A stretch of DNA of 64,000 nt, taken from assembly GCF_000213175.1 (NCBI RefSeq), contig NW_009799101.1, forward strand, positions 950,077-1,014,076, written 5' to 3'. Both the position numbers and the translations under genes were made by a program. The notes below the pieces were generated by a model. It worked only from the letters and a program-made list of their open reading frames with translations. It was not told where the DNA came from and ran no database searches. The stretch is from Neurospora tetrasperma FGSC 2508 (lineage: Eukaryota > Ascomycota > Sordariomycetes > Sordariales > Sordariaceae). Numbering within the stretch: position 1 is the stretch's first letter; every line of letters begins with the position of its first letter. Shown one piece after another: positions 12,656-23,697 of this stretch.

Positions 12656-14200
12656 ATGGACCAAACCTCCAATGGCGGGACTCAAGAAGGTCCCAAAATC
12701 ATCCGCCCAATCCCTCGACGACCCTTCAGCCTAGCATCACCACCAACCATCTCTCGTAAGGATGAGTCTCCCTCCCCAGCTCCTGGAAGAGACTCCAACA
12801 CTTCGCCCCAACCACGCATCACAGCCGCCGACCTCCGCTTCCTCCTGGACCCTCGATCTCCCTTCAACAGCAGCGCTTCTCCCGCTGGCAGCGGCGCCGT
12901 CACCAGCGGTCTTGATTCCTCCAACCTCAGCAGAGCTACCTCCTTCCGGAACCTAACCTCTTCGACTCTCTTCGGCATCTTCTCCGACCCCGGTGAGCTC
13001 GGGATGGCCGCCACCACACCCAGCGTAAGTCGGTCAGCATCGAACCTACGCCATGGACTTTACTTTGGCAAGCAGCTCCAGGAGGAAACTGAGGACGAAG
13101 ACAACGTACTAGGCATTGCCGGGGACGCCAGGGACGATGAAAATGACGAGGACGAGGACGAGAACTACCAGGAGACCATCACCCTCCGCCCCAAGCGCCA
13201 ACGACGAGTTTCTTCCATAACATCCACCATCCCCCCCTTCAGAGGTGAACCCTCGTCATCAGACATCAACAGCAGCAACGACAACCCAGTAATGGGCCTG
13301 CTCTGGTCATTACTCCGGACCACTCTCCTCTTCGCTCTCGGCGCGGGCTACGGCGTGCTCGTGACTCGCTTGCCCAACGGAGATAGCGTCACGGGCGGCT
13401 ACGGCTGGCGGTACCTCACCTTCTGGGGAGCGGCCGGCGTAGTGTTGGGCAGGCTACTTCCCTGGTTTGATCAAGTATGGGAGGAAACGTTTGGAAAGAG
13501 GACTAGGATGACCAAGAAAGAGAAGGAAAGGCGACGAGCTGCTGCTGCTGCAGAGGCCGCCGCCGCTCTCTTGCAACAAGCTCCTCCACCGTCGTCAAGG
13601 ACTTTTCCAAGGAAGACACCAGTCACCACCACCCTCCCTGTTGAGACGGATTCCAACAGCGGAGGCGTCACCAGCCCGCCCGAAGCGGACTGGCCCCTCG
13701 TCGTCCGCAGTATCGGCGCCTTTGTTGGCATTGTCTTCGCCATCCGCCGTCTACCTTGGGCCTCGACCATGCAAGTATCCATCACCCTGGCGCTTGCGAA
13801 TCCGTTCCTGTGGTACCTGATCGACCGCTCCAAACCCGGGTTCCTTCTCAGTGCCGCCGTGGGCGTTACGGGATCCGCCATCCTGATGGGGTTGGGTAAC
13901 CCCGATATGATGCCTGCACCCGTGGCTGGAGCTGGGTATCACGACCATCATTTTCTGACGACGAGCGGGCAACCTGCGATGGACGTGCTTAATGGGACTA
14001 CATCCGGGTTGCCTCGGAGCGCAGCAGCGAGGATGAGTGGTATGGGAGGGGCGAGCAGCGAAAACGCGGCCGTCATTGAGACGGGTATTTGGATGCTCAG
14101 TGTGCTGTTTTGCAGTTGCGTGTGCTTTGGAAACATTGGGAGGAGGTTGGCGCTGAATAAGTCGGCTGCTTCCAGGGGGAGATGGGGTGGTGTTAGGTGA
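12656..14200 (+). CDS. ins1: INSIG-domain ER membrane protein
   Basis: Insulin-induced-gene family protein of the ER membrane; relatives bind HMG-CoA reductase and/or SREBP-SCAP and tune sterol synthesis. Single exon, 514 aa. The start is the ATG at 12656, which begins the conserved fungal N-terminal block containing IRPIPRRPFSL. A Ser/Pro-rich, partly acidic cytosolic region (about residues 1-210) precedes the membrane domain. That domain includes a hydrophobic segment with GLLWSLLRTTLLFALGAGYG, a WGAAGVVLGRLLPW segment, a long basic/Ala linker, then three or more further helices ending with the family signature FGNIGRRLAL. The linker and N-terminus are longer than in animal INSIGs, as is usual in filamentous fungi. 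The family call is strong; the sterol role is by homology. The upstream GGCAC repeats could be regulatory, but I recognise no factor. Confidence 0.88.
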   Translation: MDQTSNGGTQEGPKIIRPIPRRPFSLASPPTISRKDESPSPAPGRDSNTSPQPRITAADLRFLLDPRSPFNSSASPAGSGAVTSGLDSSNLSRATSFRNLTSSTLFGIFSDPGELGMAATTPSVSRSASNLRHGLYFGKQLQEETEDEDNVLGIAGDARDDENDEDEDENYQETITLRPKRQRRVSSITSTIPPFRGEPSSSDINSSNDNPVMGLLWSLLRTTLLFALGAGYGVLVTRLPNGDSVTGGYGWRYLTFWGAAGVVLGRLLPWFDQVWEETFGKRTRMTKKEKERRRAAAAAEAAAALLQQAPPPSSRTFPRKTPVTTTLPVETDSNSGGVTSPPEADWPLVVRSIGAFVGIVFAIRRLPWASTMQVSITLALANPFLWYLIDRSKPGFLLSAAVGVTGSAILMGLGNPDMMPAPVAGAGYHDHHFLTTSGQPAMDVLNGTTSGLPRSAAARMSGMGGASSENAAVIETGIWMLSVLFCSCVCFGNIGRRLALNKSAASRGRWGGVR

Positions 14201-14605
14201 TTTCGTCATTGATGTATCACATCACATCAAGGGCACAATGGAATGACTTTCATGGAAGTCATTTCAATCTATCTTTTACTCATGCAGCGGGAATGATTCA
14301 ACACACATCCATCAAGAATGGTCGGCTATCAACTCTGTACTTCTATTCAGCAGTCCCATCGGGGACAATTGCATTGCACCATTATACCATTGGACTCCAA
14401 CAAGACTATTGAGTATATGGAGTTGTTTCTTACATCTTGTTTATCTTAGCCTGGCCTAGATCCATAGATCCATGTTATGTCTCTATCATATTGACCCCCG
14501 AACGAGAACCGAAAGGAAGGAAGAAGTAAAAAAAAAAGGCGAAAATAAAGGATGCCTGAAAAAAATTCATTCCACCTGAGCTTGGTGGAGGTATACGTGA
14601 TGTGT
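14201..14605. other. INSIG 3' flank / tRNA downstream region
   Basis: About 400 nt between the INSIG-family stop codon and the minus-strand tRNA. A purine-rich stretch at 14510-14550 includes an A run. No gene is seen. Confidence 0.6.
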
Positions 14606-14715
14606 TGACAAGAGTGGGATTCGAACCCACGCCCTTTCGGACCACGGAACTGAGTTTTAACTCGGATTAAGGGTTAACCTTAACGTGGCGCCTTAGACCG
14701 CTCGGCCATCTTGCC
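14606..14715 (-). tRNA. tRNA-Leu (AAG), with intron
   Basis: On the minus strand the acceptor GGCAAGA pairs with TCTTGTC (one G-U), with discriminator A. The D-arm GCCGAGCGGTCTAAGGC, a long class-II variable arm (TCCGAAAGGGC) and the T-arm GTGGG-TTCGAAT-CCCAC all fit tRNA-Leu. The anticodon stem is CCACG/CGTGG with loop TTAAGG..C, giving anticodon AAG, which decodes CUU and, as inosine, CUC. A 30-nt intron follows the base 3' to the anticodon and contains CCCTTAA, able to pair with the anticodon loop as in other eukaryotic tRNA introns. The gene lies between two convergent protein genes. Confidence 0.95.
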
Positions 14716-15107
14716 TATTATTGTATGTTCGGCTCGGGTGTATGGGCTATAACGTTGTGGTGTGGTAGCTGTGGATGTGGGTGGGGATTAGGGTTGAGGC
14801 GAGGGTCGGGGATATATCCCTGCCCTGTGAGTGGGAGTGAGATATACCATAGAAAATGGTAGATCGGGCCAACACTATCCTAGACTGGTTACATCACGAT
14901 ATATAAAGGGGTTGACGGGTTGACAATATTCGCAAACGTAGGGCATTGGAAAGAAGTTATAATCATTCAAGAAAACAAGCGGTGGTTCGGAAACAAGCCC
15001 AATCCTTAACGCCGATGTCGACAATATGAACACTGGAGGGAAACCATCCGCTCAACTTTAGTACCCATTTTCACACATACCCATCCATCTTTCCTCTCCA
15101 CGCCCAC
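14716..15107. other. intergenic between tRNA-Leu and pol alpha 3' end
   Basis: About 390 nt upstream of the tRNA (its 5' flank) and downstream of the polymerase gene. I see no further gene or clear signal. Confidence 0.6.
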
Positions 15108-18100
15108 TCACTGAGGAACAAACCCCAACTTGGCAAAAAGCGTATCCATCGCCACCCACCTCCGTCCACATTTATCCAAATACTTTTCCACCACGCCCTT
15201 AACCGTACCGAACCTAACACGATTATGTTCCGCCATGATGGCGACCCTCTCCCTCTCCTCTGCACTTAGCTTAGCAGCATCCGCATCCTCATCATTGTTC
15301 TCCTTGGCCTTGCTCTTCGCCTTATCCACGTCCCACAGACTAGCAAAGTACACCAGCTGGTTGTAGATGTCCCGTTCCGTGTATTCATACCGCATCCGGC
15401 CGCCGCACTCGCCGCGCGCCAGACCCTTGGATCCGAGACAGCGGGTGCCGTAGACGGAGATTTGGCGCGTGCGGTTGCCGCAGGAGGAGTCGTCGCAAAC
15501 GAGCCAGCCTTCGTAGTAGCGCGCTGTTTGGGCGCGGACGGCGGCTTCAACTTGGGCGACGACGCTGAGCGTGGGGAGGACGTATTGGCATGAGGGGCAT
15601 TGAATGCCGGAGGGCGTGACGTTGTTGATGGATGATGGGGAGGCGAGGCCCTCGAAGGAATGCGAGGTTTTGCACTTGCGACAGCGGAGAGAGAGGCGCG
15701 CACAGGACTGGAAGCGTAGGGAGTCGGGGATTTGGGACTCGAGAGGGTGGATTTCGAGGTCCTGTGGGCCTGAGGAGTTGTTGTTGGTGTTGGAAGAGTA
15801 GCGGCGGACGTCGAGGCCGAGGTTTTCTGCGAGTTGGGAAGTTGACGTGCCGACAATGTTGGCGCAAAGACGCTCGACTGGAGGGAAGATTTGCTTGCCG
15901 ATGTACCATTCTACGTCCGGAGACAGGCCAGATTCGGCCTTGAGCACGTCTTGAGGGGTGTAGGCACGCTTGGCGACGGCTTCTGAGGTGGTCTTGCTGT
16001 CGCCTGTGATGATGTACGAGATGACGTCGCCCTTGCGGATGGTCTTGCCCTTGGCCAACTCGCGAAGGGCGACTTGGACCTGTGGCATCGAGTCGGCATT
16101 GGGATAATCCTTGGGCGCCTTACCAAGCTGAGTAGAGATGATGTACTTTTGCACAGGGACGGCACCATCGCGCATCTTGGCAGATATGTCACGAAGGTAC
16201 TCGTGGATGCGTTGGACAGACACCTCAGTATCGTCACCCGAGAGGATCTCGGTGAGGATACGGTTGGAGATCTCCTTGGATAGCCCGCAGTACTCACGAC
16301 GCTTCATATCGAGACCCTTGACCTCCATCTTCTCAACCCATTTGCCGTTGACCTCGACCATGTTGATAGCAGCATACTTCTTCTTGGCTTGGAGGAGGAT
16401 GCGCCGGAAGACGTTGTCGATATCAATCTCAAGGAGGCGGTACCGCTCGTTGACGGCCTTCTTGAACTCGTGGCCGACACGCAGGGCTTCAGCAACGTTG
16501 TCCTTGTTCGCGTTGATCATGACGGAATCCGTGTCACCGTAGATGACCTGGAGCGAGTTGCTCTCCGCCAATTCCTTGGTGCTTCGCAGAATCTCACGAC
16601 CCTTGTAGGTGGTGAGCACGGCAAGAGGACGGGCGTAGAAGCGCGACTTGGTATAACCAAGACAGCCGTACATGGAGTTGGCAGTCAACTTCAAGGCGAG
16701 CTGCTTGATATCCCAGGTGGCGAGCTCTTCAGGTGTGGCATTCTTGTCTTTCATCAGAGACTTGACCTGCCTACGTCGGCTAACAAGTGTGGCAATCAGC
16801 TTGGGAAGAATGCCCTGCGCCTGTTCCTTGGGAACCTCGGGAACAGCATCATCGTCCTCGGACTACTTTGCGTTAGCTTGTGACGTCAACTAAGGAGGGA
16901 CTCTGACTTACCAGTGATGTTCGATCAACTGTGGTAAAGCAAATGTTGTACTCTTGGATGATGGAAGGGTAAAGGGAGTTGAAGTCCATGACGAGAACGA
17001 ACTTGTCATAAAGACCCTTTTCTGGCTCGAAAACCAAACCACCCTTGTATTTGTCCTTCTTCTTTCCTCCTTCTCCGCCTTCCTCTTCTGCGTTTTCCTC
17101 CTCGATGCGTTGCCGACCCTTGAAGGTCTGCTTGTCCGGGACGACATATTTGTTGCGGTGGAATTCGTGAAGCAAAATGTATTCGTTCCGCTCAGCACGC
17201 GTACCGGTAAGTGTTCTTGCCCACGAGTTACCAGCCAGGTTGGTGAGAACCTTGGTAAGAGGAAGAATTTGAGTCCTGAGTGCAAGAGCCGCGATGAAGT
17301 AAGTGTCAGTCTCGGCGTGGGAGATGTAGTCCATCAAACCATGCTTGTCAGCGTTAGCCCACGTCTTCAGGGCGACTTCGTTGTCGATATCCCTCCTACG
17401 ACTTTCGCCTCCCAGATACAGACTGCACATCTCGGTCAAGGACCAGGTCTGGCACTTGGTCATTACTGATTTACCGGCATCGTTAGCAAGATCGCATAGC
17501 AGACGGCCAGACATTATCTGACGTTCGGCAAATACATTGCCACCCATCTTAACAATGGATGAGGGCCACTGAGAGCGCCTGAGTCTACCCAAACGAGACC
17601 ATTGATGTGTCTTTTTCTCGTGCAGCCGGTTCAGCAAGATGCTGTAGTCAACACCTTCTAGCTGGTGGCCAAGGATAACGTCTGGATCGACAACATCGAT
17701 CTGTGCGAGCAAGAAATTCAAGATCTCGTGTTCCTGCTTGAAGAGCTTGAGCACACCTCTGTTTCTTTCCTTGGCAAGCGTCTCGAAGCCGATAGGAAAT
17801 GCGCTACCGTAAGGTCTAACAGCGGTGAAACTACGAGAAGCAAGCTTGTCTGGGGGAGTGGTGTCACTGAGCGACACATCAAAGTAGACTCTCCCGCTAA
17901 CCGCCAAAATCTCCTGCTTATTATCCTTAGGGTTGAACGCTGTGCGCATAGCCAGGCTTAACAACGTCAAAGGAGGAGGCTCAATGCTCTCGGCGTTATC
18001 CGGAACCGACACCATGTTGGGATGTTCTACCAGGACCTCCAGCTTGCAGTGCGAAGCATTCCTCAAGGAAGTGAAGTCTGCATCCTCAATCTTGAGCCAG

Positions 18101-19689
18101 CAGGGGCCCATGATGTTCTTCCAGAGCACAAACTGCTCGAACAGAGCGGTATTGGTACCAAAGACGTGGGAAAAGGTTTCGCCTTTGTGGGTGGGTTCCA
18201 TCGCAGGCTTGGTATATGGGTAGAAGAGCTTCAAATACTGGCTCTCCTTAGGAACATCGGGAAGCTCAAATGCGTACTTGCGGGTGCAAGCCTTGATCTT
18301 GTGCATGCCGACATTCATTTTGGTCATGATTTCATCAACCTCGTTGTAGACGTCCATCATTTCCACCTCTTCTGTTGTCTCCTCGCCACCTCGCACACGG
18401 TACTTGCGCGGCAGGAAAAAAAGTTTCCGAAGAATGTTGTCAACCTTGACAAAGCAGCTGACGTAGGTTTTGGTCTTCTTGTTTAGGACCTTGCCAAACA
18501 AGCATAAACTGCCGTTGACCTCTGTGTAGTCTGTCCAGAACATGTTCAAGCTGCCGTCTTCTTCGATAGCGTCCTTGTAGTCAATCTTGCCAACGCTCCT
18601 GCCCTCGCTTTGTGACATGGATACGACATTGAGCTTCTGATTGATCTCATTCCAGGAAGCAGCGTCGACCTCTGGCGCTGGTGCCCTTGCGGGTGACGAA
18701 CTGGCCGGGACGGGCTCTGTCTTGAGAATCTTTTTGATTTGACGGGATGCTGATATGTTGACGCTGGCGGCTGTTACCGCGCCAGTATGGGCAACCTCCA
18801 TCATGTCCTCATCTTCGTCCTCATCATCCTCATTCTTTTTGGGTTCCGGCCTGCCAAACGTCCTCCGTGTTGCTACTTTTGCGGCCGGTGAGGAGGGCAT
18901 GATGGCATCGCTCATAAGATAATCGGAAACTGGTGCAGGTTCGTCGTCCATAGCAGGCAGGTAGTCGTCGTCTGGTAGAAGGTCGTCGTCTCCTGCTGGG
19001 GATGATGCCCGATCATCGACCGTCTTGGCTCTCTTTGCCATGGGTGGCCGAGGTTCCCGTACCGGGGAGAGCACCCGGACCTTCCTCCTCTCGACTGATC
19101 GATCTCGCTTCTTGGATACTCGTGTGGCCGGGACGGGGATTTGTGCAGTGACCTGGTCGATGAGGTCGTCCAGGAACTTTTCATCTTCTTCTGTTTTGAT
19201 GACCTTTTGTTTTGGTGGGGCTTTGACGGCGCCTTTCGTGAAGTATTCGGTGATGTTTCTGTCATTGGCATCTCGTTTCGCATCTTCTTGTTCCTTTTGT
19301 TTCTTGGCTAAGAGGGAGGAAGACGAAGGTCAGTACCAGAACCAGAGTGCTTTACGAGCTGCTCCCATAATCGGGTTTTCAACATCTCAATTTTGCTCAC
19401 ACTTGCGCGGCTTGCTGCCAGGTAGGCCTAATTCCTCCTCGCTGTCACTGTGGTATTGGGGGAGGCGGTCCCATTCTTCGCGGCCGTCGTCGGCGTAACC
19501 CTCGCCATTGTCGTCAACCACGAAATCGTCCTCGTTCAAGCGGTCTCTGACAATCTTCTTGTACTGGTTCTCGTCGACTTCTTCGTAGAGCTCGTCGATC
19601 TCGCCGACGTCGTAGGTCTTCTTCTTGCCGGATTGGCGCAGTTCGCGCAGCTCAGCGTACTTGTCTCGCTTGGCTACTCGTCTGGACAT
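15108..19689 (-). CDS. pol1: DNA polymerase alpha catalytic subunit
   Basis: Family-B replicative polymerase that extends primase RNA primers at origins and Okazaki fragments in the nucleus. Exons on the minus strand: 19401-19689, 16912-19307, 15108-16862; the introns of 93 and 49 nt have GT-AG ends and keep frame, giving 1479 aa, the normal size. The N-terminus is acidic and unstructured. Polymerase motif A (DFNSLYPSII) starts at Asp871, motif B (TANSMYGCLGY) lies near 957, and motif C (YGDTDSV) has catalytic aspartates near 1005 and 1007. Two C-terminal Cys clusters (about 1282-1385) are the zinc and B-subunit-binding region. The Asp-rich exonuclease motifs of proofreading B-family enzymes are not evident, as expected for alpha. 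It is divergent from the PPR gene across about 770 nt. Confidence 0.97.
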
Positions 19690-20457
19690 TTTGACAGGCC
19701 GTTGTGATGTTGCCTTTAGGATTGGAGATTGGATGGTGACGAGACAACAGAGGAGCACCAGGCCAACACTCTGGAGAGAATATCGACGGGGCCACCGGGA
19801 TGTGGTAGTGTTGGTGACAGAGAAGAGGATTATAGTGGGATTACAGGGTTCAATTGGTCCCCTCCAGTAACAAAAAGAAAGACGCGCTTAGTTTCGTTAC
19901 TCGTCGCGTACTTTACTGTAAACTGTAAGCGCGAACCCTTGTCCTCGTCACGGTCGTGTTTAAGAGGTGGGGCAGTTCTGCTGCTTTGGTCTAAGCGGAT
20001 AAGGAAAGCAACGTACCGACCCTCGTGTGTACCTTTCAGCAGCGGGGCCCCTGGCAGTGTACCTGATGCCGACCCCAGACCCACCGCATCTCCAAAGGTG
20101 CAAAAGGCCGCGGCAGGCATTTTTGTAGATCAGTCTCCAAAATTTCGGAATGTCATCCTAACTTTTGGCCATCATTCACGGTCGCCATCTCAGCATCATC
20201 CTCCGTCCAGAGTCCAGGGCAGTTGTGCGCCCGCCACAGTAAAATACCAATATCGATTTCTTCCCGGGCCTTAACTTTTTATATCACGTCGTTCACTCCT
20301 TTGGGAATTGTCTTGGAACAACAGGAATCCATTACAGGAAACTCGACGATCCAGATACCCCACCAACCGACCATTAGCAACACAGGTACCTCGGCCCGTA
20401 CCTCGCAGAAGAAAAAGATTCAAAACATTCAAGGGCAAACTCGGTTGTCCGCAAACC
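19690..20457. promoter_or_regulatory. divergent promoter region, pol1 / PPR gene
   Basis: 768 nt separating two divergent start codons, so it must hold both promoters and leaders. On the minus strand the first ATG upstream of pol1 is about 400 nt away. I recognise no specific factor site. Confidence 0.6.
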
Positions 20458-22950
20458 ATGTTTGTCTGCCGGGCCTGTCTGCGGAAAGGCCTAGCTCCTG
20501 GAGCTTTGGCTAGGATAAATGTGCCTGCAGTTGGATCTCGTCTGGCCCTCCCAAGGTTAGGCGCACTTACACCAAGCCAGTCCACGACCGCCATCCGATC
20601 CTACCACTTACCCGCCCTCAAGCCAAAGACTGCCACCGATCCCTCCGTTACCCTCGATCTCGAAGCGCCGGAAGGGGAAGAAGATGGAGACGGGTCGGAA
20701 GGGAAGAGGAAGAAGAGGGACCTGAGCGACGAGCAGCGGAAGAAGCTGGAGCGCAGTGCGGCTCTACAACTTAAGCATTTCAAGGATCCCTTCCACATCG
20801 AGAAGCAGGTCAAGTTGACCCTCGACAAAGGAAAATACGAGGAGGCCCTTGTTCTCACCCGCAAGGCCAGCAAGAACGCAAAGGTCCAAGTCTCGTGGAA
20901 CCATCTGATCGACTACCACATGAAGAACAAGCGTCTGTCTGCCGCCATCAAGATCTACAACGAGATGAAGAAGCGCGCCCAGGTTCCAGATGCCAGGACT
21001 TATACGATTATCTTCCGAGGCTGCGCCATGAGCGAGCACCCCAAGCAGGCAGTCGCAGAAGCCGTCAAGATCTACCACAGCTTGCTCAGGAATGAGCGCG
21101 TGAAGCCAACCACAATCCATCTTAACGCTGTCCTCGAGACATGTGCCCGCGCCGGCGATCTGGACAGCATGTTTACGACAGTACAAACAGCCAACGAAAG
21201 CACACGCAAGCCCGACAATCTGACCTACACAATCATCTTCAACGCCCTTCGGGCCCAATTTAACCCACGACTGCCACTGGATCGGGATCCCATGCAGCGC
21301 GACCAAGAAGATATCAACCGGGAGAAACAAGAGGCTATCAACAGGGGCTTGCAAATATGGGAAGATGTACAGCGTCAATGGAAGAAGGCCAACCTCATGA
21401 TCGACGAGGAATTGGTATGTTCCTTTGGAAGGCTCCTGACTCTGGGCACCAAGGAAGACAACGAGAGAGTCTTCGAGCTTTTGTCCTCAACCATGCAGCT
21501 CCCGCGATTCCATGCTGGCGAGAAGGCAGCTGCCCAAGTGACCGCTAAGGCCGTAGACACAACCACCACGCCAGTGGTCTCACCTGAAGCAGCCTCTCCA
21601 GAAGCCACCGCCTCAGAAGCACCAGAAACCACACCAACGAAAACCACCCCATCTGACTCGACCACACCCACCGTCCAGCCTACCGAAACTAAGCCCAAGT
21701 TCGAGAGGAAACCCAAATCCGTCACCCACAGCCCCAGCCTCTACGCCAAACCAGGCAACAACACCCTCTCCCTAATCCTCTCCGTCCTCTCCAACACGCG
21801 CCGCACCTCGCTCGCCCAAAAGTACTGGGACCTGCTCACCTCCCCGCCCTACTCCATCAAGCCAGACAAGGACAACTACTTCCGCTACTTGCGCGTCCTC
21901 CAAATCGGCCGTGGTTCCGCCGCCACCGCGGCAGTCCTCCAGTCCATGCCTGCCGAGTTCATCACGCCCATGATCCTCAAGACGGCCTTCACGACCTGCA
22001 TTCGCGACGAGCTGAACCCGCACGCCTTTTCTCCGCACGCCTGCACCATTTTTGACGTGATGACCAAGAAGACCCGCTACCCGGACGCCATCGCCATGCG
22101 TCTCTTTTTGCAATCCGCCCAAGGAAACTTCCGCCACATCAAGAAGATGGCCGAGACCGACCCCCTGGGATCCCGCCAGGCAATGGGCAAGCAAATCATG
22201 CTCGCCCTCGACAAGATGTGGCAGCCGTATCGGATCATGGCCAACCAATACTCTTACCCGATCGGCAGTCGCGTGCAGGCGCAGAGCCCAGAAGACGCGT
22301 GGAAGGCTGTGCGGGCGCACATGTCCGAGTGCGTGGTCACCGCTCGCCGGATGATTAGTGCCATTGATAAGGTCATGTTGAATAGCATGTGTGCCGATGA
22401 CGAAATCCTCAAAGTGCTGAAGCGACGGAGGGTGATTTTGCAGAATATGGTGGAGCGGTATGTGGCCAAGGACGGCGACATGATGGGTAGGTGGAGGGAG
22501 AAGATGGTGGAGCGGTATGGGGAGGCGGGCCTGAAGAAGCGAGAGGCGGAGAAGAAGGGGGTTAGTAATGCCGGGGAAGAATATGAGTTTGGCCAGCCGA
22601 AGCCTAACGAGTTTGAGAGGAATCTGAACAAGAAGAAGGAGGAGGCGGTTGCTGCGAACGAGAAGAGGAAGGCGGAGCAGGCACAACGGCCCAGAGAGGA
22701 AGAAGAGGAGAACGAAGAGGATGAGGACGAGGAAGAGTGGGAAGATATTACGGAAAGTCGTTATCCCAGAGACAAGACGAGGAGTTTGAGGAATGAGTTG
22801 CGGAGGGACGAGAAGAGCAGTTCCAAGTACGGGTACCAGCAGACGAGTAATAACAGCTCGTCATGGTCGAGAGAGAGTCAAGGAGGGAAATGGGATAGGG
22901 ACAGCCAGCAGGATCGGTGGGGCAGCAGCGGGAGGAAACCCAGCTGGTGA
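20458..22950 (+). CDS. mitochondrial pentatricopeptide-repeat protein
   Basis: Probable organellar RNA-binding protein acting in mitochondrial RNA processing, stability or translation. Single exon, 830 aa. The ATG at 20458 is chosen because it begins an Arg-rich, acid-poor presequence (MFVCRACLRKGLAPG...) ending near a typical IRSYH cleavage zone; the frame upstream has no ATG. PPR-type helical repeats are visible at about residues 143-264 (patterns like NHLIDYHMKNKRLSAAIKIY and TYTIIFRGCAM) and less clearly at about 430-520. A Thr/Pro-rich linker (about 360-420) separates them. The C-terminus is a charged tail (poly-Glu/Asp, then Ser/Gln/Arg-rich). It resembles the broad CCM1/DMR1-like fungal PPR group, but I cannot assign the target RNA. 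Confidence 0.82.
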   Translation: MFVCRACLRKGLAPGALARINVPAVGSRLALPRLGALTPSQSTTAIRSYHLPALKPKTATDPSVTLDLEAPEGEEDGDGSEGKRKKRDLSDEQRKKLERSAALQLKHFKDPFHIEKQVKLTLDKGKYEEALVLTRKASKNAKVQVSWNHLIDYHMKNKRLSAAIKIYNEMKKRAQVPDARTYTIIFRGCAMSEHPKQAVAEAVKIYHSLLRNERVKPTTIHLNAVLETCARAGDLDSMFTTVQTANESTRKPDNLTYTIIFNALRAQFNPRLPLDRDPMQRDQEDINREKQEAINRGLQIWEDVQRQWKKANLMIDEELVCSFGRLLTLGTKEDNERVFELLSSTMQLPRFHAGEKAAAQVTAKAVDTTTTPVVSPEAASPEATASEAPETTPTKTTPSDSTTPTVQPTETKPKFERKPKSVTHSPSLYAKPGNNTLSLILSVLSNTRRTSLAQKYWDLLTSPPYSIKPDKDNYFRYLRVLQIGRGSAATAAVLQSMPAEFITPMILKTAFTTCIRDELNPHAFSPHACTIFDVMTKKTRYPDAIAMRLFLQSAQGNFRHIKKMAETDPLGSRQAMGKQIMLALDKMWQPYRIMANQYSYPIGSRVQAQSPEDAWKAVRAHMSECVVTARRMISAIDKVMLNSMCADDEILKVLKRRRVILQNMVERYVAKDGDMMGRWREKMVERYGEAGLKKREAEKKGVSNAGEEYEFGQPKPNEFERNLNKKKEEAVAANEKRKAEQAQRPREEEEENEEDEDEEEWEDITESRYPRDKTRSLRNELRRDEKSSSKYGYQQTSNNSSSWSRESQGGKWDRDSQQDRWGSSGRKPSW

Positions 22951-23697
22951 TGAATGGTCTATAGGTTCTTGTTAGATAGGTTGTAAGTTAGTTTGGCTCC
23001 GGATGATTGCCTGGCAGACGATCATTTACTGTATATATATACTTTTGTTGATACCTCAATTGGTCTTGTTGGACATATGTGTGTCTCTATGGTTGGATAC
23101 AGTATGTTCTTCATATCCTCCCCCTTTCCCCTCTTTCTCGTGGGAGTATCTGTCTGAGCTCCATGGGACCAATGGTAAATAACTATACTACAAGAAGAGA
23201 AAACCTCGACGGCGAAACCACAATGGGCCGCACAAAGGTAGGATAACAGTTGGTGCTTGGGAGTTCGATAATAACGCAGGCAGGATGCTTACCCCCTGAA
23301 CTCGCTCCATTGGAGATTCCTTTTCGAACAAATGCATGAAGCACATATCAGCATCATCAATAGAAGATACCCTTCGCGCAGCATATCATATCAGTTACTT
23401 CTTTCTATAAATCCTGCTCTGCTGCCCTCTGCCTGCTCCCTGACCTTCTTCACTCTTCACTAATTCTCTCTTCCCCCTTCCCCCTTTCCTCATCCCCCAT
23501 TCCCCATTCGATTCCGCTCAACAACAAAATCAGCCCCCCAACAAAAGTGACGATGCGTAATGACAATTTTTCGGTAAAGAGAAAAAGAAGAAGAGGTATC
23601 GTATCTGTGAGTACAAACTGAATGGTACAACAACTACAACGAAAAGCCCGCTTCCCTACCAACTACAATCCACCTTCCCTGGCCCAGCAATTTATGC
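22951..23697. other. convergent 3' flanks of PPR gene and yak1
   Basis: About 750 nt between two convergent stop codons, holding both 3' UTRs and terminators. A C/T-rich stretch lies at 23400-23500. No additional gene is visible. Confidence 0.6.
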
